NCBI RefSeq assembly: GCF_030381805.1
Contig: NZ_JAUDRH010000015.1
Location: 124,001-188,000 of the forward strand
Origin: Chlorogloeopsis sp. ULAP01
Lineage (GTDB): Bacteria > Cyanobacteriota > Cyanobacteriia > Cyanobacteriales > Nostocaceae
DNA length: 64,000 nucleotides
Direction: 5' to 3'
Positions 1 through 8,791 of this stretch are shown here, in pieces. Position 1 is the stretch's first letter. The number at the start of each line of letters is the position of its first letter. The position numbers and the translations under genes are program-made. The notes beneath the pieces are model-generated. The model worked only from the letters and a program-made list of their open reading frames with translations. It was not told the origin of the DNA and did no database searches.

Positions 1-1106
1 GTCGCATCTAGTTTTCCTGCTAGCTGTAACTGCACTGGTGTAAACAAGCCTGTATATAGAGGCGCTAATCTTCTAATGTCTATTTGCAACTCACCCTTAC
101 CACCGCTTGTGACTTCACCACGTCCATTGGCAACAGAAAGGATATACTTACCATTGTTTTGTGCTAACAAGTCATCTTGAATTTCTAAGTGCAGTTCGGC
201 TTCAACACCTGGTGAATAACCCCGCTTTTCTAATGCCTTGACTACATTGAGCACGCGCAACATCCAGTAATTTGTAGATCTAATTTTGGCTGTTTGCTCT
301 GGTAATAACAATGTTAAGGCATCAATTGTAGATCCTCTCCAGCGCACCTTATCAATTTGTGATCGATGATTGGACATAAAACTCCAGAAAGTTCGTGCTG
401 CATCAGCTGTGAGAATTACCCAATCTTTGACTCTCAAGATTGTGTCATTTTCTGCACTATGTTGACTGAAGATAATATAGCCTTGAGGAGCATCTGCCGA
501 AGCGATCGCATAAATGTAGGTTGCTTCCTTCTCGTCTGGCTCGATGATTCTCTGCCAAATAGCTTTATATCTGTCTAGGTTTCCGTTGTTGAGTTTTGCT
601 TGTTGTTGATAAATATCATTAAATAACTCAAGCTCAAACGGAACAGCTACAACAGGAAGTGGCTGCTCTGTTGATTGAATACTCTTAGCAGTAATTTCCC
701 AACTACAAAAAGCACCTCCTTGCTCATATCCTGCTTTGCGGTATAGGCGTTGTGTGGCTGGAAAAAGCACGGAGATTGGTACATCCTTGGCATAAAGTTC
801 TTGAACTGTCTGCCGCATCAAGGTAATAGCTGCCCCTGTACCGCGATATTCTGGAGCAACACCAACTGCGGCAATTCCTGTCATCGGTACTTTCTGATTA
901 CCCCACCACTGAGCCATAGGAAGATGAGCCAACCCGCCAACAACTTGCCCTTGTCGATGAAGAACACGGAAATTTTCCACACCTATTTTGTTGATATAGA
1001 TATTCTCATCTTCTGGTGTGCCAATAAAACACTGTTCGAGGATTTTCCCGAACCGTTTCACATCTTCTGAATTGGCAAGTATGCTGTATTCAAATTCAAG
1101 CGTCAT
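1..1106 (-). CDS. GNAT-family N-acetyltransferase, Eis-like (3' end beyond window)
   Basis: The reading frame opens at the ATG at 1106 and stays open to base 1, so the C-terminus lies outside the window. The N-terminal part has a GNAT fold signature with an acetyl-CoA binding motif of the type APEYRGTGAA near residues 85-95. It is followed by a second GNAT-like half and the start of a sterol-carrier-like C-terminal region (LAPLYTGLFTP). That three-part layout and a length above 368 residues fit the Eis family (enhanced intracellular survival acetyltransferases), which acetylate amines such as aminoglycosides or protein lysines. The substrate in cyanobacteria is unknown. It is transcribed towards the window edge; ligA lies upstream in the same orientation, 280 bp away. 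Family call is firm, role is not. Confidence 0.85.
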   Translation of the reverse strand, partial: MTLEFEYSILANSEDVKRFGKILEQCFIGTPEDENIYINKIGVENFRVLHRQGQVVGGLAHLPMAQWWGNQKVPMTGIAAVGVAPEYRGTGAAITLMRQTVQELYAKDVPISVLFPATQRLYRKAGYEQGGAFCSWEITAKSIQSTEQPLPVVAVPFELELFNDIYQQQAKLNNGNLDRYKAIWQRIIEPDEKEATYIYAIASADAPQGYIIFSQHSAENDTILRVKDWVILTADAARTFWSFMSNHRSQIDKVRWRGSTIDALTLLLPEQTAKIRSTNYWMLRVLNVVKALEKRGYSPGVEAELHLEIQDDLLAQNNGKYILSVANGRGEVTSGGKGELQIDIRRLAPLYTGLFTPVQLQLAGKLDA

Positions 1107-1386
1107 CGCACCTACCGCCTAGCGCAACTAAACTACAAACATACTACAAAAAACGGTAACATGGTACATCACCCGATTGATTCACCCAAATGGAGGAAGT
1201 AAATTTTTAAATCTACACTGTCGTTATCAACTTCTGGCTCTAATATAGGTGATGCTAAATTGTTCTTTTTGTTGATTAATATCCATGAATATATTTGTAA
1301 GAGCGCAAGACTTGCACTCCTACGGTTGAATAAGTTTTACCACAGAATTTATTCTCCTAGAGTCTTTTGTGCATCTGGTGTTTTTA

Positions 1387-3429
1387 TTATCCCTCCAAAA
1401 TCTCCAAAAATTGAGCTTCACTCAACTGCTCAACTCCCAAAGTTTGAGCTTTCTCTAACTTAGAGCCTGCATCTTCCCCTACAACTAAATAATCTGTTTT
1501 TTTACTGACAGAATCAGTAACTTTCCCACCAGCTTTTTGAATTAATGCTTTTGCTTCATCTCTTTTTAAAGTTGGCAAAGTACCTGTAATTACAAAAATT
1601 TTACCAGCTAATTTTTGATTACCATTCTTCACTTTTGCATCGTCTTCTTTATTGGCAAATTGCAATCCAGCGACTTGCAAGCGTTCAATCAAAGTTAGAT
1701 TTGCATCAATGTGGAACCACTGATAGACAGACTCGGCTATTTCGGCACCAATACCGTAAATACCTTCAATATCAGAAATTCGTGCTGCCTTTAATTGTTC
1801 GACACTTTTAAACTTTTCTGTCAATGTTTGAGCAGTAACACTACCAACATGACGGATGCCTAAACCATACAATACCCTTGCCCAAGTTTGACTTTTTGAT
1901 TGAGCGATCACATCCACCAATTTTTCTGCCGACTTTTTGCCCATTCGTTCCAAGTCACACAATTGTTCGGCACTCAAATCATACAAATCGGCAACGGAAT
2001 GCACTAAACCTTTATCCACAAGCTGATGCACTAATTTTTCGCCAATACCGCGAATATCCAAAGCATCACGGCTCACCCAATGTTCAATTGCTCCCTTGAG
2101 AATAGCAGCACAGGAAGCATTGACACAGCGAGTTACCGCTTCACCCATCTCCCGCACTACAGGTTGCCCGCACACGGGGCAATGGCTGGGCATGATAAAG
2201 GGTTTTGTCTCTGGGGGGCGCAACTCTGTAAGTACGCGCACGACTTCTGGGATAATTTCCCCAGCTTTACGAACAATAACTGTATCACCAATGCGGATAT
2301 CTAACTGAGCAATGCGATCGGCATTGTGTAAAGTAGCGCGGGAAACGGTTGTTCCTGCCAGTTGCACGGGGCGCATTTCTGCTAGAGGGGTAAGCGCTCC
2401 TGTTCTTCCCACATTCACTGCAATATTTTCTACGCGGGTGGGTGCTTCTTCCGCAGCATATTTTAGCGCCACTGCCCAACGGGGAAACTTCTGTGTAAAT
2501 CCCAACTGTTCTTGGAGCTTAAAGGAATTTATCTTCACTACAACCCCATCAGTCATGTAGGGTAAATTCAGCCGCTCTGTATCCCAGTATTGGTAATATT
2601 GGGCAACTTCTTCTACAGAAGAACACAAACGCTGGTTAGGATTAACCTTAAAACCCATCTTTTGTAACAACTCTAGAGCTTCCCACTGGGTATTGGCGAT
2701 ACTTGCATCATCCATACCGGGAATGTGCAACGTATAGGTAAAAAAATCTAGTCTTCTTTGTGCCACAATCCGAGAGTCTAACTGTCTGAGTGTGCCAGCA
2801 GCAGCATTGCGAGGATTGGCAAAGGCAGATTCTCCCGCTTTTTGTCTTTCTTCGTTAATTTGTTTAAACACATCCAGAGGTAAAAATGCTTCGCCCCGCA
2901 CTTCTACCCGTTCAAAATTTTTTAGCCCTTCTAAATTTAACCGTAAAGGAATGGAACGAATTGTCCGCACATTCTGAGTGATATCTTCACCCATCACCCC
3001 GTCACCCCTGGTTGCACCTCTGGTTAAAACGCCATTTTCGTAAGTTAAAGCCAGGGCATTGCCATCAATTTTCAGTTCGCAGACATATTCTGCCTCTGTT
3101 TGAGCAGGTACTTGTCGCCGCCAGCGTTGATCCCAAGTCCGTAATTCATCAACACTAAAGGCATTTTCTAAACTGTAGAGTGGGATATTGTGGCGCACCG
3201 AAGTAAACTGTGTTGCTGGTTTTTCGCCCACTCGTTGAGTAGGGCTATCCGGTGTCACCAATTCTGGATACTTGGTTTCCAGATCTTGCAATTCTCGATA
3301 CAGGCGATCGTAAACAGTGTCCTCCATAATTGGAGAATCAAGGACATAGTAGGCGTAGCTTGCCTTCTGCAATAGTTGTCTGAGTTCCTGGATTCGCTGT
3401 TTGACTTCCAATGCGATTGCTTCCACCAA
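1387..3429 (-). CDS. ligA: NAD-dependent DNA ligase LigA
   Basis: LigA seals nicks during replication and repair using NAD+. The 680-residue protein has the full bacterial layout. An N-terminal Ia/adenylation domain carries the active-site lysine in CELKIDGNAL (about residue 120). Then come an OB fold and a four-cysteine zinc finger (CPVCGQP...CVNASC, about 420-445). Tandem helix-hairpin-helix motifs (GIGEKLV, GMGKKS-like, GIRHVG, GIYGIG) follow, and a C-terminal BRCT domain begins near KLAGKIFVITGTL. Length matches the family (about 670 residues). The ATG at 3429 gives an N-terminus typical of the family (IQELRQLLQKASYAYYV). It lies downstream of the vWA gene, separated by about 100 bp containing a hairpin, so it is probably transcribed separately. 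Confidence 0.97.
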   Translation of the reverse strand: MVEAIALEVKQRIQELRQLLQKASYAYYVLDSPIMEDTVYDRLYRELQDLETKYPELVTPDSPTQRVGEKPATQFTSVRHNIPLYSLENAFSVDELRTWDQRWRRQVPAQTEAEYVCELKIDGNALALTYENGVLTRGATRGDGVMGEDITQNVRTIRSIPLRLNLEGLKNFERVEVRGEAFLPLDVFKQINEERQKAGESAFANPRNAAAGTLRQLDSRIVAQRRLDFFTYTLHIPGMDDASIANTQWEALELLQKMGFKVNPNQRLCSSVEEVAQYYQYWDTERLNLPYMTDGVVVKINSFKLQEQLGFTQKFPRWAVALKYAAEEAPTRVENIAVNVGRTGALTPLAEMRPVQLAGTTVSRATLHNADRIAQLDIRIGDTVIVRKAGEIIPEVVRVLTELRPPETKPFIMPSHCPVCGQPVVREMGEAVTRCVNASCAAILKGAIEHWVSRDALDIRGIGEKLVHQLVDKGLVHSVADLYDLSAEQLCDLERMGKKSAEKLVDVIAQSKSQTWARVLYGLGIRHVGSVTAQTLTEKFKSVEQLKAARISDIEGIYGIGAEIAESVYQWFHIDANLTLIERLQVAGLQFANKEDDAKVKNGNQKLAGKIFVITGTLPTLKRDEAKALIQKAGGKVTDSVSKKTDYLVVGEDAGSKLEKAQTLGVEQLSEAQFLEILEG

Positions 3430-3467
3430 AATCTATCTCCTCCATCAACAATCAATATCAGCAAACA

Positions 3468-3493
3468 GGTGCGTTACACCACGTTAACGCACC
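3468..3493 (-). terminator. Hairpin between vWA gene and ligA, probable terminator
   Basis: GGTGCGTTA at 3468-3476 and TAACGCACC at 3485-3493 form a perfect 9-bp stem with an 8-nt loop. It lies 40 bp past the stop of the leftward vWA gene and before ligA. There is no clear T-run, so terminator function is inferred. Related GTGCGTTA/TAACGCAC palindromes recur at 43502 and 47565. Confidence 0.5.
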
Positions 3494-3532
3494 CTAATGC
3501 ATAGTGACTTCCAGCTAATAGCTTAATCAAAT

Positions 3533-4594
3533 TTACCGATGCCAGTCCTCTACTTCATAGAGGAAACGTGTTTTGCCCATCAATTTGCGATTAGCAGAGG
3601 TGCTTTGGACAAAAACAGCATATTTTTCCAGGTTGCTGGGTTTGATCCGAACTGTTCCTCCAACAGGTAGCCCTAACATTTCTCGCGCTGCTTCCCCTTC
3701 AAATAAATCACCCGTCGTCCTCTCCATTAAAATTATTTCTTTATAACCTTGGATAGTTTCAGTTTTCGTGAATTCATAGAAACCGCGCCCGACTTTAAAA
3801 TTTAAACCATTTTCTAAAACAAAAACTTTAATTGAAATATCTTTGTCAACTTCTAAAACTTGAAAACGCCCTGGAGAAACTGCTCGTAAATCTGCTGCTT
3901 CGTAATAAGATGTCCCCTCTCGCTTCATCATGGAATTAAATATCTGATTTAATCCACGACTCATACGCCCTTGATTAATTACTTCTTGTTCGTAGGCTTG
4001 TAGTTGTTCATCAGAAGATTGTTGATAGCAAACTGCTAAAAATAAGTCAGTAATGTAAGAAAATTGGTCAAGATTAATATGAAAACCACCTGATTTTTCA
4101 GCTAGTTCTTTATAAAAAGGAGTGGCGTGGGAACGGTTAAGAGCTTGTACTCCATAAACCATAATTCCTTGCTTGGCTAACTTATCAATCTCCTCCCGCC
4201 AATTCAATTTTTTGGGATTATGCGCTGGTGGATGAGGAATATCATCTCCAATTAAAACCAGTGATTTTGAGGCTGCATCTGACCAATTTAAATCTTGTGC
4301 TTCATGTAATACTAGTTCGTAACATTCTGGTGCATCACCACCACCAGTTGGTTCTACATTTTGGACAAAATCGCAAATGGCATCTACATCACTAGAAAGG
4401 TCAAAGTTTTTAATTACATAAGTAGAGCCTTGATCGCAATAATCTCCGTGAGCTATGATCCCAATTTTTATATGGGGAATTTCGCCTATCAGTCGTGTCA
4501 CTGTTTCTTTGATTTTTCTTCTTACTTGAGTTAGGCAAGGATACATACTGCCAGTAGTATCAAAGCTGAAAACTACTTCAATGTTGGTGTTCAT
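3533..4594 (-). CDS. von Willebrand factor A domain protein
   Basis: The first 210 residues form a vWA domain. Residues 10-17 are FSFDTTGSM, a DxTxS variant of the metal-ion-dependent adhesion site (MIDAS); TGGGDAPE near 107 would supply the distal MIDAS aspartate; and LVLIGDDIPH resembles the final core strand. This vWA type resembles the one attached to alpha-kinases, but no kinase domain is present. The remaining 140 residues (from RMSRGLNQIFNSMM) form a domain I do not recognise. No signal peptide or membrane segment is evident, so it is probably cytosolic. Function unknown; metal-dependent protein binding is the family expectation. Confidence 0.8.
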   Translation of the reverse strand: MNTNIEVVFSFDTTGSMYPCLTQVRRKIKETVTRLIGEIPHIKIGIIAHGDYCDQGSTYVIKNFDLSSDVDAICDFVQNVEPTGGGDAPECYELVLHEAQDLNWSDAASKSLVLIGDDIPHPPAHNPKKLNWREEIDKLAKQGIMVYGVQALNRSHATPFYKELAEKSGGFHINLDQFSYITDLFLAVCYQQSSDEQLQAYEQEVINQGRMSRGLNQIFNSMMKREGTSYYEAADLRAVSPGRFQVLEVDKDISIKVFVLENGLNFKVGRGFYEFTKTETIQGYKEIILMERTTGDLFEGEAAREMLGLPVGGTVRIKPSNLEKYAVFVQSTSANRKLMGKTRFLYEVEDWHR

Positions 4595-4945
4595 AAAGGT
4601 TAATTCAAATTAGAATTGTTTAGAGGTTATAAACCAAAGATAAAAATTCCCTAAATCAACTTGCAAAATCTCTTGATGTTGCAAGCAAAAACAGTATTTA
4701 CAATCAAAGATGCATACAGATAATTCAAAAAATTCTGCTTATGATACCTACTTTAGTAAGTATCAATTCAATAGCTTAATCAGCGCATCCTTGATTATTG
4801 TAAAAAAATCAGCTTAAGTGAAAATAATATAAATTTTACACAGTGAAAAAATATACTGTTCCAGCATATTTATTGAATTCAGTTTGTATTAATTATTTCA
4901 CTAGAAACCCGAAAAAATACCCTTATTATCTTCTACTTTCTTGTA
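4595..4945. other. AT-rich intergenic region with one palindrome
   Basis: This 351-bp gap lies between the glutaminase and vWA genes, both leftward. I see no coding potential. It contains a 22-bp near-perfect palindrome at 4743-4764 (GATACCTACT, TT, AGTAAGTATC; one mismatch in the arms), about 150 bp upstream of the vWA start. That could be a regulator site or a hairpin. Confidence 0.5.
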
Positions 4946-5863
4946 CTAGCCCCCAAAAATACTTAATCCCAAACCGCTAGATAAAGCCTTAACAAAAGCG
5001 ATCGCTCCTGGAGAATTACCTGTATTATCCAAGGGAGGGCTGTAGCAAGAGACTCCTCCTTGATGAGGTACTACAGCTAAAAGTGTTCCACTGATACCTG
5101 ATTTCATCGGTAGCCCAATCTCTAGAGCATATTGGAAAGAAGCTTCATACATCCCGCAGGTAAACATGAGTGCATTGACGATGCGGCGGTGCTGTGGTGC
5201 AATCAATTTACTTTCACACGCCAAAAGCTTTCCTAGCAGCGCTAAATCCTCAACTCTCCCAGATAAACAGCAGATTTGCTCGTAAGTATCAAGAGCTATT
5301 TTTGGATTTTTCACATACCTAGCTTGGGCAAGATTTTCGGTAATTGCTTGATTAATTTGAGAAGGTGCTGAACGTACAGAAGCAAGCATCACCTCATCTA
5401 ACTTGAGTTGACAACCTGCCAGTTGATTTAGCCAATCGCATAAACGCTGAGTGCGATCGCGGGCATTATCTCCAGGTAATTTATCAGCGAGAGTAATTGC
5501 ACCACTATTAATCATTGGATTGCGGGGGCGTCTGTCATCAGCAAGTAGCTGTTCAAGAGAATTAAATCTTAAAAGCGATGGTGCAACTCCAACCCAATCC
5601 AAAACCGTCTTTGCTCCCAAATGCTCTAACAAGTACAGTAGCGAAAACGGCTTAATTGCACTCATCAGTGGAAATAAGCAAGCCCTATCCCCTGCTGAGA
5701 AACTTTCCCCCGATGCACAGCAAATGGAAACAGCAAACCAATCAGAATTAGCTACAGCCAACTGAGGAATGCGTTCAGTCACTTGTCCTTGATATGCTTG
5801 CAATTTGGCTTGTTGTATCCAAGTTGATAACTCGGTGGTGGTGAGTGTTTCTAGTTTTCTCAA
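4946..5863 (-). CDS. glsA: Glutaminase (serine-dependent, GlsA family)
   Basis: It hydrolyses L-glutamine to glutamate and ammonia. The 305 residues match the family length (about 308). Visible motifs are the beta-lactamase-like SxxK in LMSAIKPF, the conserved NPMINSGAI segment, and the C-terminal block MYEASFQYALEIGLPMKSG followed by SGTLLAVVP. The start is a TTG at 5863: the frame continues upstream to a TAG, but no ATG or GTG lies between, so TTG is the best available start. It is divergent from the thioredoxin/NHL gene at 5968, with about 100 bp between. Confidence 0.92.
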   Translation of the reverse strand: MRKLETLTTTELSTWIQQAKLQAYQGQVTERIPQLAVANSDWFAVSICCASGESFSAGDRACLFPLMSAIKPFSLLYLLEHLGAKTVLDWVGVAPSLLRFNSLEQLLADDRRPRNPMINSGAITLADKLPGDNARDRTQRLCDWLNQLAGCQLKLDEVMLASVRSAPSQINQAITENLAQARYVKNPKIALDTYEQICCLSGRVEDLALLGKLLACESKLIAPQHRRIVNALMFTCGMYEASFQYALEIGLPMKSGISGTLLAVVPHQGGVSCYSPPLDNTGNSPGAIAFVKALSSGLGLSIFGG

Positions 5864-5967
5864 AGCTGCTATGGCGATTGAAGCATTTATAGCTAATGTA
5901 AAAGATGTACCGTCAAGAGTAAGCGATCGCTACCCTAAAAATTTTTAATTTTTAAATTTTAATTGTT

Positions 5968-7482
5968 ATGACTCCCCGCGTCAGAGCGCCAGAATTACCG
6001 CAAAATTACCCTTGGCTCAACACAGAAAAACCCTTTTCTGTGAAACAACTCCGGAGCAGAATCATTATTTTAGACTTCTGGACATACTGTTGTATCAACT
6101 GTTTGCACATCTTACCAGAACTGAAAGATTTAGAACAAAAATACAAAGACAGCCTTACAGTTATTGGTGTACACAGTGCCAAATTTGATCACGAAAAGGA
6201 AACCGAGAATATCCGCCAAGCTATCTTACGCTACGACATTGAACACCCAGTATTAATAGACAATGGTTTTAAAGTCTGGCAAGATTATACTGTGCGTGCT
6301 TGGCCTACCTTGATCGTAATTGATCCAGAAGGATACGTAGTTGGCTCCCTATCCGGGGAAGGAAATCTTGATATTTTAGATGAATTGGTAGAAAAGTTAA
6401 TTCACCAACACCAAGAAAAAGGCACTATCAATTTTCAAGAACTTCAACTCACTTTAGAGAAACAGCAAAAACCCTTAATTACACCGCTAGCTTTTCCCGG
6501 TAAAGTTTTGGCAACAATAGCAGGATTGTTCATTGCCGATTCTGGGCATCACCGTTTGGTTCTGAGTACCTTAGACGGAGAAATTTTGCATACGATTGGC
6601 ACTGGAAAACCTGGGTTAGTTGATGGTTCCTTTCACGAAGCTCAATTTTTTGCACCCCAGGGAATTACATTTGATGCAGAAAATCAAATTTTATATGTTG
6701 CAGATACAGAAAATCATGCCTTGCGTCGCGTAAATTTGCAGCGTCAGGTAGTAGAAACTATTGCTGGAACAGGCAAACAAAGCCGTAATCTTCATCCTCA
6801 CAGTGGCGTTGCTTTGGAAATAGCGCTAAATTCTCCTTGGGATTTACAAAAGGTGGAAAATAACCTATTTATAGCTATGGCAGGGCCGCATCAAATTTGG
6901 GAAATGAACTTAGAAAGCGGCACTGTGAAAACCTATGCTGGAACAGGTGCAGAAGCTTGTGTAGATGGTTTGCTTCACGAATCTGCCTTTGCCCAACCTA
7001 GTGGCATCACTACTGATGGAAAAGAACTATATATTGCTGATAGTGAAGTTAGCTCCATTCGAGGTGTGAAACTTGTAGAACCAAAAACAGTGCGAACCGT
7101 TTGCGGTAGTGGGGCGTTATTTGGCTTTGGTGATACAGATGGGCAAGGTTTTGCAGTTCGATTGCAGCACTGCTTGGGAGTAGAATATGCTCAGAATTAC
7201 CTGTGGGTTGCCGATACCTACAATCATAAAATTAAATTAGTTAGTTCCAATACAGGTAACTGTCAAACTATATTGGGAGATGGTGTGGCTGGTTTGGAAG
7301 ATGGGCAGGGGAAGAATAGCCGCTTTTATGAACCTTCAGGATTGAGTGTAATTAATTCTTTGCTATACATTGCTGATACAAATAACCATGTGATTCGACG
7401 CGTAGATTTAAATACGCTGGTGGTGACAACATTGGAATTGACAGGATTGTGTGCTCCAGATGTATGTATCCCACTGTCGTAA
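5968..7482 (+). CDS. Thioredoxin-like domain plus NHL-repeat protein (NHLRC2-like)
   Basis: Residues 1-150 form a thioredoxin-like fold of the TlpA/AhpC type, with FWTYCCINCLHILPEL carrying a CxxC-type Cys-Ile-Asn-Cys pair. From about 170 on there are five or six NHL/beta-propeller repeats, seen as recurring LFIADSGHHRL, LYVADTENHALRRV, LYIADSEVSSIRGV, LWVADTYNHKIKLV and LYIADTNNHVIRRV. This Trx-NHL order is that of the conserved NHLRC2 family. There is no signal peptide, so it is probably cytosolic. A redox role is likely from the CxxC pair, but the substrate is unknown. The ATG at 5968 places the first conserved strand (PWLNTEKPFSV) normally. Confidence 0.88.
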   Translation: MTPRVRAPELPQNYPWLNTEKPFSVKQLRSRIIILDFWTYCCINCLHILPELKDLEQKYKDSLTVIGVHSAKFDHEKETENIRQAILRYDIEHPVLIDNGFKVWQDYTVRAWPTLIVIDPEGYVVGSLSGEGNLDILDELVEKLIHQHQEKGTINFQELQLTLEKQQKPLITPLAFPGKVLATIAGLFIADSGHHRLVLSTLDGEILHTIGTGKPGLVDGSFHEAQFFAPQGITFDAENQILYVADTENHALRRVNLQRQVVETIAGTGKQSRNLHPHSGVALEIALNSPWDLQKVENNLFIAMAGPHQIWEMNLESGTVKTYAGTGAEACVDGLLHESAFAQPSGITTDGKELYIADSEVSSIRGVKLVEPKTVRTVCGSGALFGFGDTDGQGFAVRLQHCLGVEYAQNYLWVADTYNHKIKLVSSNTGNCQTILGDGVAGLEDGQGKNSRFYEPSGLSVINSLLYIADTNNHVIRRVDLNTLVVTTLELTGLCAPDVCIPLS

Positions 7483-7869
7483 AGAGGCGATCGCTATGAT
7501 TTTAAAGGATATACATTCTCGTGTAATAGGCAGCAAAGGTATTTGAGTAAATTGTCTAATTCTGACTTTCTAAAATCTCTATCTCGAAACGACTCCCATC
7601 ATTTAACTTTTATTTGTGCCATTTTTAATTTGGCGCACCCTTGTATAGAAATAGTACAACCTTCACTCATCAGCTATTTGTACAGAAATCATACTGAGTT
7701 ATTTTAAGATAATTTGTATAAAAATATTTATAAAATTAGCTTGATTATGAGGTTATTTTATAAATACTTTAACTTAAGTTGATGTTAAATAAATGGCAGA
7801 TTATGCTATTAAACTAGTTTAAATTATGATGAATATTGGTCATCATAAATTTTTGTGCCTGAAACTATT
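7483..7869. other. AT-rich intergenic region, nothing recognised
   Basis: No ORF with family features, no hairpin of note and no repeat was found in these 387 bp between the NHL gene and the KGK gene. The last 200 bp are very AT-rich and probably hold the promoter of the downstream gene. Confidence 0.5.
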
Positions 7870-8286
7870 ATGACTGATAAATTTATACCACTAGACTGTG
7901 ATGATGTTGTACTTTTGGGTAAAGATACATTTAAAGTTAGTAGATTAAAAGATTTAGTTGAGCAACACATTAAACAGAGATTACAACGATGTATTTATGA
8001 ATCTAATAGTCTTGAGCCTGGTGTTTCTATAGTTGAGCTATTTAGTTTAATTTCTTTAGCTGAACACCAAATTAATCTCAATGAAATTCAATACAATTAT
8101 AGTATTAATGGTTATGTTTTAAGACTTGGTAGCCAAGGATGGCAAAAAGGAAAGCTAAAAATTGAGGTATGTATATCAGTTATCGATTCTAATCTAAATC
8201 AAGTTTATTTAGAGTTTCATCCTGAAGAGATAACAGAACCTGATCCACTTTTAGATGATATATATAAAATATTATCTGAAAACTAG
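7870..8286 (+). CDS. KGK domain-containing protein
   Basis: A small 138-residue protein (143 if the GTG at 7855 is used). The name-giving Lys-Gly-Lys motif sits in SQGWQKGKLKIEV near the C-terminal third. The N-terminal block CDDVVLLGKDTFKVSRL and LEPGVSIVELF also fit the cyanobacterial KGK family, which has no known function. No signal peptide or membrane helix. The ATG at 7870 is preferred because it begins just before the conserved block; neither candidate has a clear Shine-Dalgarno sequence. The DUF952 remnant follows on the same strand. Confidence 0.75.
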   Translation: MTDKFIPLDCDDVVLLGKDTFKVSRLKDLVEQHIKQRLQRCIYESNSLEPGVSIVELFSLISLAEHQINLNEIQYNYSINGYVLRLGSQGWQKGKLKIEVCISVIDSNLNQVYLEFHPEEITEPDPLLDDIYKILSEN

Positions 8287-8348
8287 TTGGGCAAACTAGC
8301 AGTTAGAATTACCAGATAGGTAGTACCTGCTCTAGCTTATAAATTTCC

Positions 8349-8687
8349 ATGAACACCATCCTCCACATTACGTAACACAAACAGTGGGAGCAAGCAAAAC
8401 TTGCTGGCATCTACCATAATGATAGTCTCAAGACTGAAGGCTTTATTCATTGTTCGACACCACAGCAAATCACTAGAGTGGCTAACTATATTTTTGCCAA
8501 TCAAACAGGATTAGTACTTCTTTTTATTAATCCTGAAAAAGTGAAAGCAGAAATTCGTTATGAAAATACTGAATTAGACGAACTATTTCCTCATATTTAT
8601 GGTGCTCTGAATACTGATGCTGTCTTCAAAATTGTAGATTTTGAACCAAATGAAGATGGATTATTTCAACTACCAAAAGAAGTCTAA
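8349..8687 (+). pseudogene. DUF952 family gene interrupted by an in-frame stop codon
   Basis: The frame from ATG 8349 reads MNTILHIT, then TAA at 8373-8375, then HKQWEQAKLAGIYHND, TEGFIHCSTPQQITRVANYIF and on to a stop at 8685. This is a complete DUF952 protein (about 112 residues) apart from codon 9. A single T-to-C change would give CAA (Gln) and restore it. A GTG at 8478 could start only the last 69 residues, missing the conserved FIHCS block. Either it is a recent pseudogene or there is a sequencing error. DUF952 proteins are small and uncharacterised, with an ADP-ribosyltransferase-like fold suspected for the family. Confidence 0.8.
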
Positions 8688-8791
8688 AAATCAAAGGGAA
8701 TAGGGAACAGGAAACAGGAACGGGAAAAAGGAGAATCGATCAGCACGTTCTTGCTCCTTGTCCTAATTTCCTTCTGCCTTCTTAGGTATCC

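Noticed and set aside
366..1070. Two + strand open frames in the first kilobase
   Set aside because: They are antisense shadows of the acetyltransferase frame, which has clear GNAT motifs.
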